From contig CANTUR010000649.1 of the NCBI GenBank assembly GCA_947683625.1, positions 1,116,001 to 1,180,000 of the forward strand: a stretch of DNA of 64,000 bases, written 5' to 3'. Position numbers and translations under genes: made by a program. This DNA comes from Mallotus nudiflorus (Eukaryota; Streptophyta; Magnoliopsida; Malpighiales; Euphorbiaceae). This document shows, piece by piece, positions 18,627 through 31,545 of the stretch; the stretch's first letter is position 1; the number at the start of each line of letters is the position of its first letter. The notes beneath the pieces are model-generated. The model was not told the origin of the DNA, did not search any database, and saw nothing but the letters and a program-made list of their open reading frames with translations.

Positions 18627-21600
18627 ATGAGGAGGCGAGCGCGTGTCGCTCCACCGGTCGTTGAGGCCGAGGATGATGAGTCTTTTCAGGACGAGGTTTT
18701 ACCTCCTGAGCCGCCAGTTAGACGTAGAGGTCGTGGCAGGGGTAGACCTCGAGGAGCGGCAGGTCGCCGTAGGCAGAGAGAGTTACAGGACGAGGAGCCT
18801 GTTGAGCCTGATTTTGATGTTCCTGTTCCTCCAGTTGTTCAGCCTGTTCAGCCTGCCTATCAGCAGGGTATGTCTGACCCTGAGGCAGCTTTGTTCTATG
18901 CCAGAGTTGGCAGGATTGCTTTTGATGGGACTTCTGATCCTTTAGATTTTCTGCATGCGATTGAGACTAGGACTCGGACTGCTCATACCGAGTACCAGAG
19001 GATCATGATTGTTGAGTTGTCTGTCGAGGGACCAGCCTTGGATTGGTTCATTCAGATGATCCAGCCCTATATGATGACGATGACATAGGCTCAGTTTCGA
19101 GAGCGATTCATGAGGAGATTTTGTCCAGAGCCTCTTCGTTTGAGCTATCGTCTTTGATTGACCAGCATTTCTCGTGGAGATCGATCAGTAGAGGAGTATA
19201 CCCGAGAGTTCCTTCGTCTGGGTAGATATGCTGAGGATCTGATGCGAGATCAGTATTTCGCGGTTACTACCTATGTTACTGGTTTGGGTTCAGCTTTTGC
19301 TGGTATGCCTACAGCAGGTCTTACTCTGGAGTCTGTGATTGAGCTAGCTAAGGAGATTGAGCTGAGGTTAGTTAGGCAGGGAGCGATGCCTGATTATTAC
19401 CAGTTGGGAGTTCAGTCGAGTGGATTGCAGGCTACTCCGTATTCGAGTTTTCATGTTGGTTCGAGTAGTCAGCAGCGAGGTTCGACTCAGCAGAGTCAGA
19501 GACAGCAGCAGCGAGTGCATCGGAGCAGTAGACATGGTCGTGGAGGTCAGCGTAGGTCGTTCAGATTTGGGTCAGGTGCTTCGAGCAGTAGCAGTGGTCG
19601 TAGTTCTGGATCAGCGGCCAGTGTTTGTCAGACTTGTGGTAGAGTCCATCAGGGACCGTGTTATCTGACACCGTTGACATGTTTCAGATGCGGGCAGACA
19701 GGACATTTTGCCAGATCGTGTCCTTACCCCGGGTATCAGCAGCAGCAGATTCCGCGATTCCCACAGCAATCGATTGCTAGTGCTGCACCTATGCCATTTC
19801 AGTTACCACTAGCTCAGCATCAGAGTTCTACTCAGTTTGTTCCACAGCAGAGTCGTGGTAGAGGTACTAGAGGAGGTGCTAGAGGTGTTGGCCAGGCTTC
19901 TACCAGTCAGCAGGGAGGTCGAGGCCAGGCGAGAGTCTTCCATCTGACTCAGCAGGATGCTCAGGCATCTAATGCAGTCGTGGCAGGTATTCTTTCTGTT
20001 TGTTACCTGGATGCTTTGGTTTTGTTTGATCCGGGTGCCACGCATTCGTTTGTTTCTCCTATTTTTGCTTCTAAATCTTGTTGGCAAGCTTCGAGGATGG
20101 CTTTTCCTTTGTCTGTTGCCACTCCTCTGAGTGATTCTTTGGACACCGATATTGTTCTTTCTGGTTGTCCAGTTCTCGTGGGAGATAAAGAATTACCCGC
20201 TGATTTGATTTTGTTGGATGTGATGGAGTTTGATGTTATTTTGGGAATGGATAGGTTGTCTCAGCACTTTGCCGTGGTTGATTGCAGGAATAAGGAGGTG
20301 ATTTTTAGAATTCCTGGTGAAGAAGATTTTAAGTTTGTTGGTGACAGGAGTTCAGCACCTCAGAATCTTATTTCTGTTATTTCAGCTAGGAAGTTGTTGA
20401 AGAAAGGTTGTCAGGGGTTTTTGGCATTGGTTAGGGATACGTCAGTGGAGAAGTTGTCACTCACAGATGTTCCTGTTGCTTGTGAGTTTCCTGATGTTTT
20501 TCCCGAGGAGTTGCCAGGTTTACCACCTCATAGAGAGATTGAGTTCTGTATTGATGTGGTTCCAGGTATTACTCCTATATCTATGACACCCTATCGTATG
20601 GCTCCTGCAGAGTTGAGAGAGTTGAAGGAGCAATTGCAAGAGTTATTGGATAAGGGTTTTATCAGACCTAGTGTTTCTCCTTGGGGTGCACCAGTCTTGT
20701 TTGTGAAGAAGAAGGATGGTACCCTGAGACTGTGCATTGACTACAGAGAGTTGAATAAGGTGACAGTGAAGAACAAGTATCCTCTCCCGAGGATAGATGA
20801 TTTGTTTGATCAGCTCCAGGGTGCACAATTCTTTTCTAAGGTTGACTTGAGGTCGGGTTATCATCAGCTGCGGATCAGTGAAGCTGATATTCCTAAGACA
20901 GCTTTCCGCACTCGATATGGTCATTATGAGTTTCTGGTGATGTCTTTTGGTTTGACTAATGCACCAGCAGCTTTTATGGATCTGATGAATAGAGTATTCC
21001 GACCGTATGTGGATCAGTTTGTGGTAGTCTTCATTGATGATATACTGGTATATTCAAGGAGTATGGAAGAGCATGTATATCACTTGAGGATTGTACTACA
21101 GACACTGAGAGATCATCAGCTTTATGCTAAATTCTCGAAGTGTGATTTCTGGATGGAGAGTGTTTCTTTTCTTGGACACGTAGTGTCTAAAAAAGGTATT
21201 CAGGTTGATCCACAGAAGGTTGAGGCAGTATCTGAGTGGCCTAGACCTACTTCAGTTACTGAGATTCGGAGTTTTCTGGGTTTAGCCGGGTATTATAGGC
21301 GGTTTGTGCAGGATTTTTCCAGGATAGCAGCCCCTATGACTCGCTTGGCTCAGAAGAATGTTAGATTCGAGTGGTCAGAAGCTTGTGAGAATAGTTTTCA
21401 GTTGTTGAAGGAGAAGTTGACCACAGCGCCAGTATTAGCTTTGCCTAATAGTGTGGATAAGTTCACAGTTTACTGTGATGCCTCTAGAATTGGTCTTGGT
21501 TGTGTGTTGATGCAGAATGGAAGAGTGATAGCCTATGCTTCGAGGCAGTTGAAGAAGCATGAGCAGAATTATCCTACACATGATCTGGAGATGGCTGCAG

Positions 21601-23378
21601 TGATCTTTGCTTTGAAGATTTGGAGACATTATCTGTACGGGGTGACTTGTGAGATATTTACTGATCACAAGAGCCTTAAGTACATTTTCCAGCAGCGAGA
21701 TTTGAATTTGAGGCAGAGAAGATGGTTGGAACTGTTGAAGGATTATGATTGCGAGATTCTTTACCATCCGGGTAAAGCTAATGTGGTAGCAGATGCCTTG
21801 AGTAGGAAGTCCTCAGGTAGTCTTGCTCACATCGGTGTGGAGAGGAGACCATTGATCCAGGAGTTGCATCTGATGGTGGATCAAGGTCTGATGATGAAGA
21901 TCAGTAGATCAGGTGGACTGTTAGCTCAGTTTAAAGTACGATCTGTACTAAGGGATAGGATTAAAGCAGCTCAGAGCCGAGATCCTATTCTGGAAGAGCT
22001 TGCAGAGAATGTCAGAGCAGGGAAGTTCACTGATTTCACACTCGATGATGATGGTGTGTTGTGGATCAGTGGTAGATTGTGTGTTCCTGATGTGGATGAT
22101 TTGAGAGAAGAGATCCTAGAGGAAGCACATTCTACAGCTTACAGCGTTCATCCTGGTGTTACTAAGATGTACCACAGTATCAGAGATCTATACTGGTGGG
22201 ATGGATTGAAGAAGGATGTCGCTGATTATGTTGCTAAGTGCTTGACGTGTCAGCAAGTGAAAGCCGAACATCAGAAGCCTTCTGGGAAGCTTCAGCCTCT
22301 TCCTATTCCCGAGTGGAAGTGGGAAAGGATAGCTATGGATTTTGTAGTCGGTTTACCTCGTTCGAAGGATGGATACGATTCCATCTGGGTGATTGTAGAC
22401 AGATTGACGAAGTCTGCACATTTCTTGCCTGTGAAAGCCACATATTCAGTTGCTAGATTGGCGAAGTTGTACGTGAAGCATATTGTATGCCTTCATGGAG
22501 TACCTGTGTCCATTGTGTCAGATAGAGGTTCAGTGTTTACTTCTCGTTTTTGGCAGAAGTTGCAGGAAGCGATGGGCACTAGGTTGGATTTCAGTACTGC
22601 TTTTCATCCTCAGACAGATGGCCAGTCTGAGAGGACGATCCAGACACTGGAAGATATGTTGAGGATGTGTGTCTTGGATTTGAGAGGTAGCTGGGATGAT
22701 CATTTGTCGCTTGTTGAGTTTGCATATAATAATAGCTACCATAGCAGTATTGGCATGGCACCATACGAGGCGTTGTATGGAAGGAAGTGTAGATCCCCTT
22801 TGAGTTGGGATGAGATTGGTGAGAGAGCTTTGACTGGACCAGAGATGGTTCAGGATGCTGCAGAGAAAGTCGCCGTGATCAAGCGCAGGTTAGAGACCGC
22901 AGTTAGCAGACAGAAGAGTTATGCGGATCCTAGGCGCAGAGATGTGGAGTTTCAGGTTGGAGATTTCGTTTTTCTGAAAGTATCTCCGATGAAGGGTGTG
23001 ATGAGATTTGGTAGGAAGGGTAAGTTAGCACCGAGATATATTGGACCGTTTGAGATTCTGGAGAGAGTTGGCACTGTTGCATATCGGTTGGATTTGCCTC
23101 CGAGTATGTCGCAGGTGCATCCAGTATTTCATATCTCGATGTTGAGGAAGTATATCTCAGATCCTTCACACGTGTTGCAACCTGACAGTGTGGAAGTGAG
23201 TGAAGATTTGACGTTTGTGGAAGAACCTGTGGCGATCGTTGATTTTCAAGTTCGACAGTTGCGATCGAAGCAGATTCCGATGGTCAAGGTTTTGTGGCGT
23301 AGCGACAGAGTTGAAGAACATACGTGGGAGACTGAAGCTGAGATGCGAGCTTCTTACCCGTATCTCTTTCCTTCCTGA
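18627..23378 (+). pseudogene. Gag-pol polyprotein, array copy 1 (two stops in gag)
   Basis: One frame of 1,584 codons from ATG 18627 to the stop at 23376, interrupted only in gag by TAG at 19086-19088 (shared with copies 2 and 3) and TGA at 19155-19157 (CGA in the others). Domains in order are: basic Arg/Pro-rich gag start, retrotransposon gag, CCHC knuckle CFRCGQTGHFARSC (19680-19721), protease DPGATHSF (20028-20051; Pro where Ser/Thr is usual), RT with FIDDILVYS (catalytic Asp pair at 21036-21041), and RNase H beginning near 21460. Then come the integrase zinc finger (~22125-22260) and integrase core with D 22338, D 22521 and E 22629 (DX35E spacing), a GPF-type module, and a chromodomain-like tail (~23215-23370). 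Pol is fully open. The gag stops make this copy defective unless read through. It lacks the small indels of copies 2 and 3. Confidence 0.93.
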
Positions 23379-23419
23379 TTCTGTAATCTTGTTTTTAGAA
23401 TTCGGGGACGAATTCCTGT

Positions 23420-23431
23420 AAGGGGGGAAGA
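23420..23431 (+). promoter_or_regulatory. Polypurine tract, copy 1
   Basis: AAGGGGGGAAGA lies one base before LTR2 and would prime plus-strand synthesis. It is identical at 31533-31544 and 39649-39660. Confidence 0.9.
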
Positions 23432-23432
23432 C

Positions 23433-26400
23433 TGTAATATCCCGTAATTTTAAAAATATTTTTACACTATACCGGGATATGCAGTGTCAGTGATTTTTGT
23501 ATTTTATATGATATTTTTATGAGTTGATATGTATTTTAAACCTATTTTAATTACTGTCTATTATTTTCAGTATTTTACGTAAAATTTTCCCGGGACTTTC
23601 ATTTTCGGGGAAATTTCCACGTAAACAATGTATTATTAATTATTTTAAATGTATTTACGGGTTTGCATGAACTCATACATATTTTTAAATTAATAAATAA
23701 AGCTTGTGTGTGTATATTTATTTAATTAGGGTTTATTATTACCCTAATATTTTATTATTTATTTATTATTATTTGATTATTTTATTTATTATTAAATTAT
23801 TAAAATTTATTATTTTTTTCTTTTTTCTTTTTTTTTTTTTTCCTTTTTCTTTCTTTTTCTTTTCTTTTCTCTTTCCTTTTCTTTCTTTTTCTTTTTCTTC
23901 TTCTTCTTCTTTCTTCTCCCGTGGGTGCCGCCGGACCACTACATTTTGCCACCGTCGTTTCTCCCTCCTCCGGCCACCGTTTTCGACACCGCCGGTCTCT
24001 ATCTTCTCTTTGAGCTCCGGTGAGTGTTATTCTAGCTTTTTTTTGAGCTAAAACGGTCTAGAATTGCTTAGGTTTTGAGTTGAATATTTCGGCCACTTTT
24101 GGTTTTCGATTTTTTTGAGCTTCAATTTGGATGATTCATGGAAACTTCCTTCACAAATGTTGCTCCTGGTAGTTTAATCTTCATGTATGAATTTTTGTAG
24201 AATTTTTGGAGATTTTTTGGATTTTTGGGTATTTTTGAATATTTTAATATTATTTTCGAATTTTCGGAAATTAATTATTTAAATTATGAAATTGGAGTTT
24301 ATGGTTGAATTAGGTGTTGAAATGAATTATAGGAATTTATTTGGAATTTTTATGAATTTCTAAGTATTTATTTTTAATTATTGAAGTTTAGGTGATTTTG
24401 TAAAATTAAGTTAATTGTGTTTTTATTTGAATTTAATTGGTTAATTGAGTTTAATTATTGATATTATTGATAAATATGTTGAGAAAATTAATTTTGGATA
24501 ATTGTATGATTTTTGGTGAATTTTTGAAGTAAATTAGGTATATATATATATATAGGGGTATTTTGGTAATTTTACCCTAAATTGTCTAAAAATGTAATTT
24601 AATTGGTTTTAATATTTATTTAAGGTATAAAAATGATTTCTACAAAATATTTGGTATTTTTAACTAATTAAAACTATTTTTCGTGAATTATTTTCAATTA
24701 TATATATAATATACGGTTTTTCAAATAAAATGAGTTTTAATCGATTTTTATAGTGTTTCAAGGTCAATTATGTAATTTTTATTTATAAAATGTATTTTTA
24801 TGACTTAAGGATATTTTTGGTATATTTGAATATATTTTCTGTGTTTGTGGACCCCGGTCGACAGATTGTAGTCTGGAGTCCGACCGAGGGGTTGTGATTG
24901 TTTATGGTGTTATTTTCGAAGTGTATTTTCTTTGCAGGGTCGGCTCTACTCTTTTGAGTAGAGAGATGTCCGTTTTACAAGGGAGGTTCTGCCGGATTTC
25001 CGGTAGAATTCTCGTAAAACGTGATATCCAGTCGAACCCTAATTTTCGATTCTGTATTTAATACTCTAGATTGAATTCTAGGATTTCTGTTAGGGTTATT
25101 CTGATGTCGAGTAATTATTTCTTGTTTAGTTGCGCCGAGACCGAGGGTTAGTGGACCAGGCCCGTCGGACCTGTCTCGTGGAGCGCATTAGGTGAGTTAC
25201 TATATTATATATATATGCTTAGGATGCATGATTTAGAAAATGCATGTTTTATTTTGACTAAATATGCATAAATAACATGATTTATATTCAAGTATATTTT
25301 TGGTATATTTTTGGTATATAATAAATTATATACATGTTTTATTAATAAAATATATTTAAAATGTTTTTAAATATATTTTTAGTTTAATTCATGATTTGAT
25401 TGAATTTATTTGACGTATATATATACTCAAATATACCTGGTTTATGTTTGGTATATTTTCGGTATATATATGGTTTATATTGTTGATTTATTTAAATTCA
25501 TGCATCATGTAATTGTGAATGAATGTTTTATTATTTATTACTGAAGGATATCAATAGAACGTGCTACCTAGTGGGCAGCACTAGGACCGAGTACGTACCG
25601 GTACGCCTATAGTATTTAGGCTTTATTACTGACTATTTGTGGATATCGATTTGATTATGATTATTGATATGTGTGAGATGTGGTTTGGGTGTGATTGCTG
25701 GAGCTCGGTTGACCAAGTGTCTCGGGGCCAATCACACTGGCAGTCAGACTGCTGGAGCTCGGTTGACTTAGTGTCTCGGGGCCAGTCTACTGTCCATATG
25801 GATTAAGTGGATATATTTGGAATAAGTGAGCCTGTATGGCCAGAGTGTTGTTTAACACTATTTTCTGAGGTTGCGATATTCTAGGGTTCTATGTGATCCT
25901 TCATAAAAGTTGATTTTCAGAAAAAATATATAAAATGATTTTTCTGCATCTGTATGAACTTGCCTGTATATATACATATTACTCATATACTGTTGACTGT
26001 ATGCATTATCACTTAGAGTGTATGTATATATACTATAGTAATTCACTCAGTGAGGTCTGACTCCCCTCCGTTGACTATTTTTCAGGAGAGTCAACTTCCT
26101 CAGACCTCAGTAGCAGGTCGATATGCCGGATTTCTTCCGCCCCGGCTTCTTTATGTAAATTGTCTACTTGAGTCTTATTTATTTTATCTAGACACTGCAG
26201 TAGTTGTAAATTAAAGTATTGGATTTTATGTATTTGTTTTAAAGAGATGTATTATGTTAAAACTGGATTTGTATAAAGATTATACTTATGAGATTATATA
26301 TGTGATGTGATGAGTTTTGAATTATATCCAGTTGTTATGGATGATATTGTAATATTTATGATATTTATGATTTTATTTTCCGCTGCACATATATATATAT

Positions 26401-26519
26401 TATATGGTTATTGTTATTGCATGATTTATTTTTATTTTTTTAGGCTTGCTACGGGTTCCGGATTCGAAAGAATTCCCGTTCCCTAGCGCCGGTCATGACT
26501 CCTGTTTTGGGTCGTGACA
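23433..26519 (+). repeat. LTR 2
   Basis: Same structure as LTR1. Private variants include CTATACCGGG at the start (CTGTACCGGG elsewhere) and GATATGCCGG (GATACGCCGG elsewhere). It combines T at 24215 with A in the ACAAGGG stretch near 24980, the chimeric combination discussed in the findings. Confidence 0.95.
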
Positions 26520-26523
26520 AAGT

Positions 26524-26535
26524 TGGTATCAGAGC
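26524..26535 (+). promoter_or_regulatory. Primer-binding site, copy 2
   Basis: Intact TGGTATCAGAGC, 4 bp after LTR2. Confidence 0.9.
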
Positions 26536-26733
26536 GAAGTTCGTTTCAGAGTGGAGTTCTGTGTCAGGGCTTAGTTATGTGAGTTGTGGCCCTAGTTTTA
26601 AAGTTGTGTTTTCTGTTGGACTACTGCAGTGTATTAGGTTCGAGTATGTCTTGATGAGTATTCCTTGCTGTAGTTTTCAGCGTTATTCCTCCGTTGTCTG
26701 TTTTGTCTGAATCTTTCCGTTTGTCTTTTCAGA

Positions 26734-29700
26734 ATGAGGAGGCGAGCGCGTGTCGCTCCACCGGTCGTTGAGGCCGAGGATGATGAGTCTTTTCAGGACG
26801 AGGTTTTACCTCCTGAGCCGCCAGTTAGACGTAGAGGTCGTGGCAGGGGTAGACCTCGAGGAGCGGCAGGTCGCCGTAGGCAGAGAGAGTTACAGGACGA
26901 GGAGCCTGTTGAGCCTGATTTTGATGTTCCTGTTCCTCCAGTTGTTCAGCCTGTTCAGCCTGCCTATCAGCAGGGTATGTCTGACCCTGAGGCAGCTTTG
27001 TTCTATGCCAGAGTTGGCAGGATTGCTTTTGATGGGACTTCTGATCCTTTAGATTTTCTGCATGCGATTGAGACTAGGACTCGGACTGCTCATACCGAGT
27101 ACCAGAGGATCATGATTGTTGAGTTGTCTGTCGAGGGACCAGCCTTGGATTGGTTCATTCAGATGATCCAGCCCTATATGATGACGATGACATAGGCTCA
27201 GTTTCGAGAGCGATTCATGAGGAGATTTTGTCCAGAGCCTCTTCGTTTGAGCTATCGTCTTCGATTGACCAGCATTTCTCGTGGAGATCGATCAGTAGAG
27301 GAGTATACCCGAGAGTTCCTTCGTCTGGGTAGATATGCTGAGGATCTGATGCGAGATCAGTATTTCGCGGTTACTACCTATGTTACTGGTTTGGGTTCAG
27401 CTTTTGCTGGTATGCCTACAGCAGGTCTTACTCTGGAGTCTGTGATTGAGCTAGCTAAGGAGATTGAGCTGAGGTTAGTTAGGCAGGGAGCGATGCCTGA
27501 TTATTACCAGTTGGGAGTTCAGTCGAGTGGATTGCAGGCTACTCCGTATTCGAGTTTTCATGTTGGTTCGAGTAGTCAGCAGCGAGGTTCGACTCAGCAG
27601 AGTCAGAGACAGCAGCAGCGAGTGCATCGGAGCAGTAGACATGGTCGTGGAGGTCAGCGTAGGTCGTTCAGATTTGGGTCAGGTGCTTCGAGCAGTAGCA
27701 GTGGTCGTAGTTCTGGATCAGCGGCCAGTGTTTGTCAGACTTGTGGTAGAGTCCATCAGGGACCGTGTTATCTGACACCGTTGACATGTTTCAGATGCGG
27801 GCAGACAGGACATTTTGCCAGATCGTGTCCTTACCCCGGGTATCAGCAGCAGCAGATTCCGCGATTCCCACAGCAATCGATTGCTAGTGCTGCACCTATG
27901 CCATTTCAGTTACCACCAGCTCAGCATCAGAGTTCTACTCAGTTTGTTCCACAGCAGAGTCGTGGTAGAGGTACTAGAGGAGGTGCTAGAGGTGTTGGCC
28001 AGGCTTCTACCAGTCAGCAGGGAGGTCGAGGCCAGGCGAGAGTCTTCCATCTGACTCAGCAGGATGCTCAGGCATCTAATGCAGTCATGGCAGGTATTCT
28101 TTCTGTTTGTTACCTGGATGCTTTGGTTTTGTTTGATCCGGGTGCCACGCATTCGTTTGTTTCTCCTATTTTTGCTTCTAAATCTTGTTGGCAAGCTTCG
28201 AGGATGGCTTTTCCTTTGTCTGTTGCCACTCCTCTGAGTGATTCTTTGGACACCGATATTGTTCTTTCTGGTTGTCCAGTTCTCGTGGGAGATAAAGAAT
28301 TACCCGCTGATTTGATTTTGTTGGATGTGATGGAGTTTGATGTTATTTTGGGAATGGATAGGTTGTCTCAGCACTTTGCCGTGGTTGATTGCAGGAATAA
28401 GGAGGTGATTTTTAGAATTCCTGGTGAAGAAGATTTTAAGTTTGTTGGTGACAGGAGTTCAGCACCTCAGAATCTTATTTCTGTTATTTCAGCTAGGAAG
28501 TTGTTGAAGAAAGGTTGTCAGGGGTTTTTGGCATTGGTTAGGGATACGTCAGTGGAGAAGTTGTCACTCACAGATGTTCCTGTTGCTTGTGAGTTTCCTG
28601 ATGTTTTTCCCGAGGAGTTGCCAGGTTTACCACCTCATAGAGAGATTGAGTTCTGTATTGATGTGGTTCCAGGTATTACTCCTATATCTATGACACCCTA
28701 TCGTATGGCTCCTGCAGAGTTGAGAGAGTTGAAGGAGCAATTGCAAGAGTTATTGGATAAGGGTTTTATCAGACCTAGTGTTTCTCCTTGGGGTGCACCA
28801 GTCTTGTTTGTGAAGAAGAAGGATGGTACCCTGAGACTGTGCATTGACTACAGAGAGTTGAATAAGGTGACAGTGAAGAACAAGTATCCTCTCCCGAGGA
28901 TAGATGATTTGTTTGATCAGCTCCAGGGTGCACAATTCTTTTCTAAGGTTGACTTGAGGTCGGGTTATCATCAGCTGCGGATCAGTGAAGCTGATATTCC
29001 TAAGACAGCTTTCTGCACTCGATATGGTCATTATGAGTTTCTGGTGATGTCTTTTGGTTTGACTAATGCACCAGCAGCTTTTATGGATCTGATGAATAGA
29101 GTATTCCGACCGTATGTGGATCAGTTTGTGGTAGTCTTCATTGATGATATACTGGTATATTCAAGGAGTATGGAAGAGCATGTATATCACTTGAGGATTG
29201 TACTACAGACACTGAGAGATCATCAGCTTTATGCTAAATTCTCGAAGTGTGATTTCTGGATGGAGAGTGTTTCTTTTCTTGGACACGTAGTGTCTAAAGA
29301 AGGTATTCAGGTTGATCCACAGAAGGTTGAGGCAGTATCTGAGTGGCCTAGACCTACTTCAGTTACTGAGATTCGGAGTTTTCTGGGTTTAGCCGGGTAT
29401 TATAGGCGGTTTGTGCAGGATTTTTCCAGGATAGCAGCCCCTATGACTCGCTTGGCTCAGAAGAATGTTAGATTCGAGTGGTCAGAAGCTTGTGAGAATA
29501 GTTTTCAGTTGTTGAAGGAGAAGTTGACCACAGCGCCAGTATTAGCTTTGCCTAATAGTGTGGATAAGTTCACAGTTTACTGTGATGCCTCTAGAATTGG
29601 TCTTGGTTGTGTGTTGATGCAGAATGGAAGAGTGATAGCCTATGCTTCGAGGCAGTTGAAGAAGCATGAGCAGAATTATCCTACACATGATCTGGAGATG

Positions 29701-31491
29701 GCTGCAGTGATCTTTGCTTTGAAGATTTGGAGACATTATCTGTACGGGGTGACTTGTGAGATATTTACTGATCACAAGAGCCTTAAGTACATTTTCCAGC
29801 AGCGAGATTTGAATTTGAGGCAGAGAAGATGGTTGGAACTGTTGAAGGATTATGATTGCGAGATTCTTTACCATCCGGGGTAAAGCTAATGTGGTAGCAG
29901 ATGCCTTGAGTAGGAAGTCCTCAGGTAGTCTTGCTCACATCGGTTGTGGAGAGGAGACCATTGATCCAGGAGTTGCATCTGATGGTGGATCAAGGTCTGA
30001 TGATGAAGATCAGTAGATCAGGTGGACTGTTAGCTCAGTTTTAAAGTACGATCTGTACTAAGGGATAGGATTAAAGCAGCTCAGAGCCGAGATCCTATTC
30101 TGGAAGAGCTTGCAGAGAATGTCAGAGCAGGGAAGTTCACTGATTTCACACTCGATGATGATGGTGTGTTGTGGATCAGTGGTAGATTGTGTGTTCCTGA
30201 TGTGGATGATTTGAGAGAAGAGATCCTAGAGGAAGCACATTCTACAGCTTACAGCGTTCATCCTGGGTGTTACTAAGATGTACCACAGTATCAGAGATCT
30301 ATACTGGTGGGATGGATTGAAGAAGGATGTCGCTGATTATGTTGCTAAGTGCTTGACGTGTCAGCAAGTGAAAGCCGAACATCAGAAGCCTTCTGGGAAG
30401 CTTCAGCCTCTTCCTATTCCCGAGTGGAAGTGGGAAAGGATAGCTATGGATTTTGTAGTCGGTTTACCTCGTTCGAAGGATGGATACGATTCCATCTGGG
30501 TGATTGTAGACAGATTGACGAAGTCTGCACATTTCTTGCCTGTGAAAGCCCACATATTCAGTTGCTAGATTGGCGAAGTTGTACGTGAAGCATATTGTAT
30601 GCCTTCATGGAGTACCTGTGTCCATTGTGTCAGATAGAGGTTCAGTGTTTACTTCTCGTTTTTGGCAGAAGTTGCAGGAAGCGATGGGCACTAGGTTGGA
30701 TTTCAGTACTGCTTTTCATCCTCAGACAGATGGCCAGTCTGAGAGGACGATCCAGACACTGGAAGATATGTTGAGGATGTGTGTCTTGGATTTGAGAGGT
30801 AGCTGGGATGATCATTTGTCGCTTGTTGAGTTTGCATATAATAATAGCTACCATAGCAGTATTGGCATGGCACCATACGAGGCGTTGTATGGAAAGGAAG
30901 TGTAGATCCCCTTTGAGTTGGGATGAGATTGGTGAGAGAGCTTTGACTGGACCAGAGATGGTTCAGGATGCTGCAGAGAAAGTCGCCGTGATCAAGCGCA
31001 GGTTAGAGACCGCAGTTAGCAGACAGAAGAGTTATGCGGATCCTAGGCGCAGAGATGTGGAGTTTCAGGTTGGAGATTTCGTTTTTCTGAAAGTATCTCC
31101 GATGAAGGGTGTGATGAGATTTGGTAGGAAGGGTAAGTTAGCACCGAGATATATTGGACCGTTTGAGATTCTGGAGAGAGTTGGCACTGTTGCATATCGG
31201 TTGGATTTGCCTCCGAGTATGTCGCAGGTGCATCCAGTATTTCATATCTCGATGTTGAGGAAGTATATCTCAGATCCTTCACACGTGTTGCAACCTGACA
31301 GTGTGGAAGTGAGTGAAGATTTGACGTTTGTGGAAGAACCTGTGGCGATCGTTGATTTTCAAGTTCGACAGTTGCGATCGAAGCAGATTCCGATGGTCAA
31401 GGTTTTGTGGCGTAGCGACAGAGTTGAAGAACATACGTGGGAGACTGAAGCTGAGATGCGAGCTTCTTACCCGTATCTCTTTCCTTCCTGA
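26734..31491 (+). pseudogene. Gag-pol polyprotein, array copy 2 (amber stop plus six 1-bp insertions)
   Basis: Same domain order as copy 1. The shared TAG is at 27193-27195, while the second gag stop of copy 1 is absent (CGA here). Gag-pol then reads openly through RNase H to 29883. Six one-base insertions follow, at about 29880, 29945, 30042, 30267, 30551 and 30895, between the RNase H end and the integrase end. Each duplicates or extends a neighbouring base. The frame returns by 30910, and the integrase tail and chromodomain are open to 31491. These six account for the whole length difference from copy 1 (5026 versus 5020 bp). They may be sequence errors. Confidence 0.92.
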
Positions 31492-31545
31492 TTCTGTAAT
31501 CTTGTTTTTAGAATTCGGGGACGAATTCCTGTAAGGGGGGAAGAC

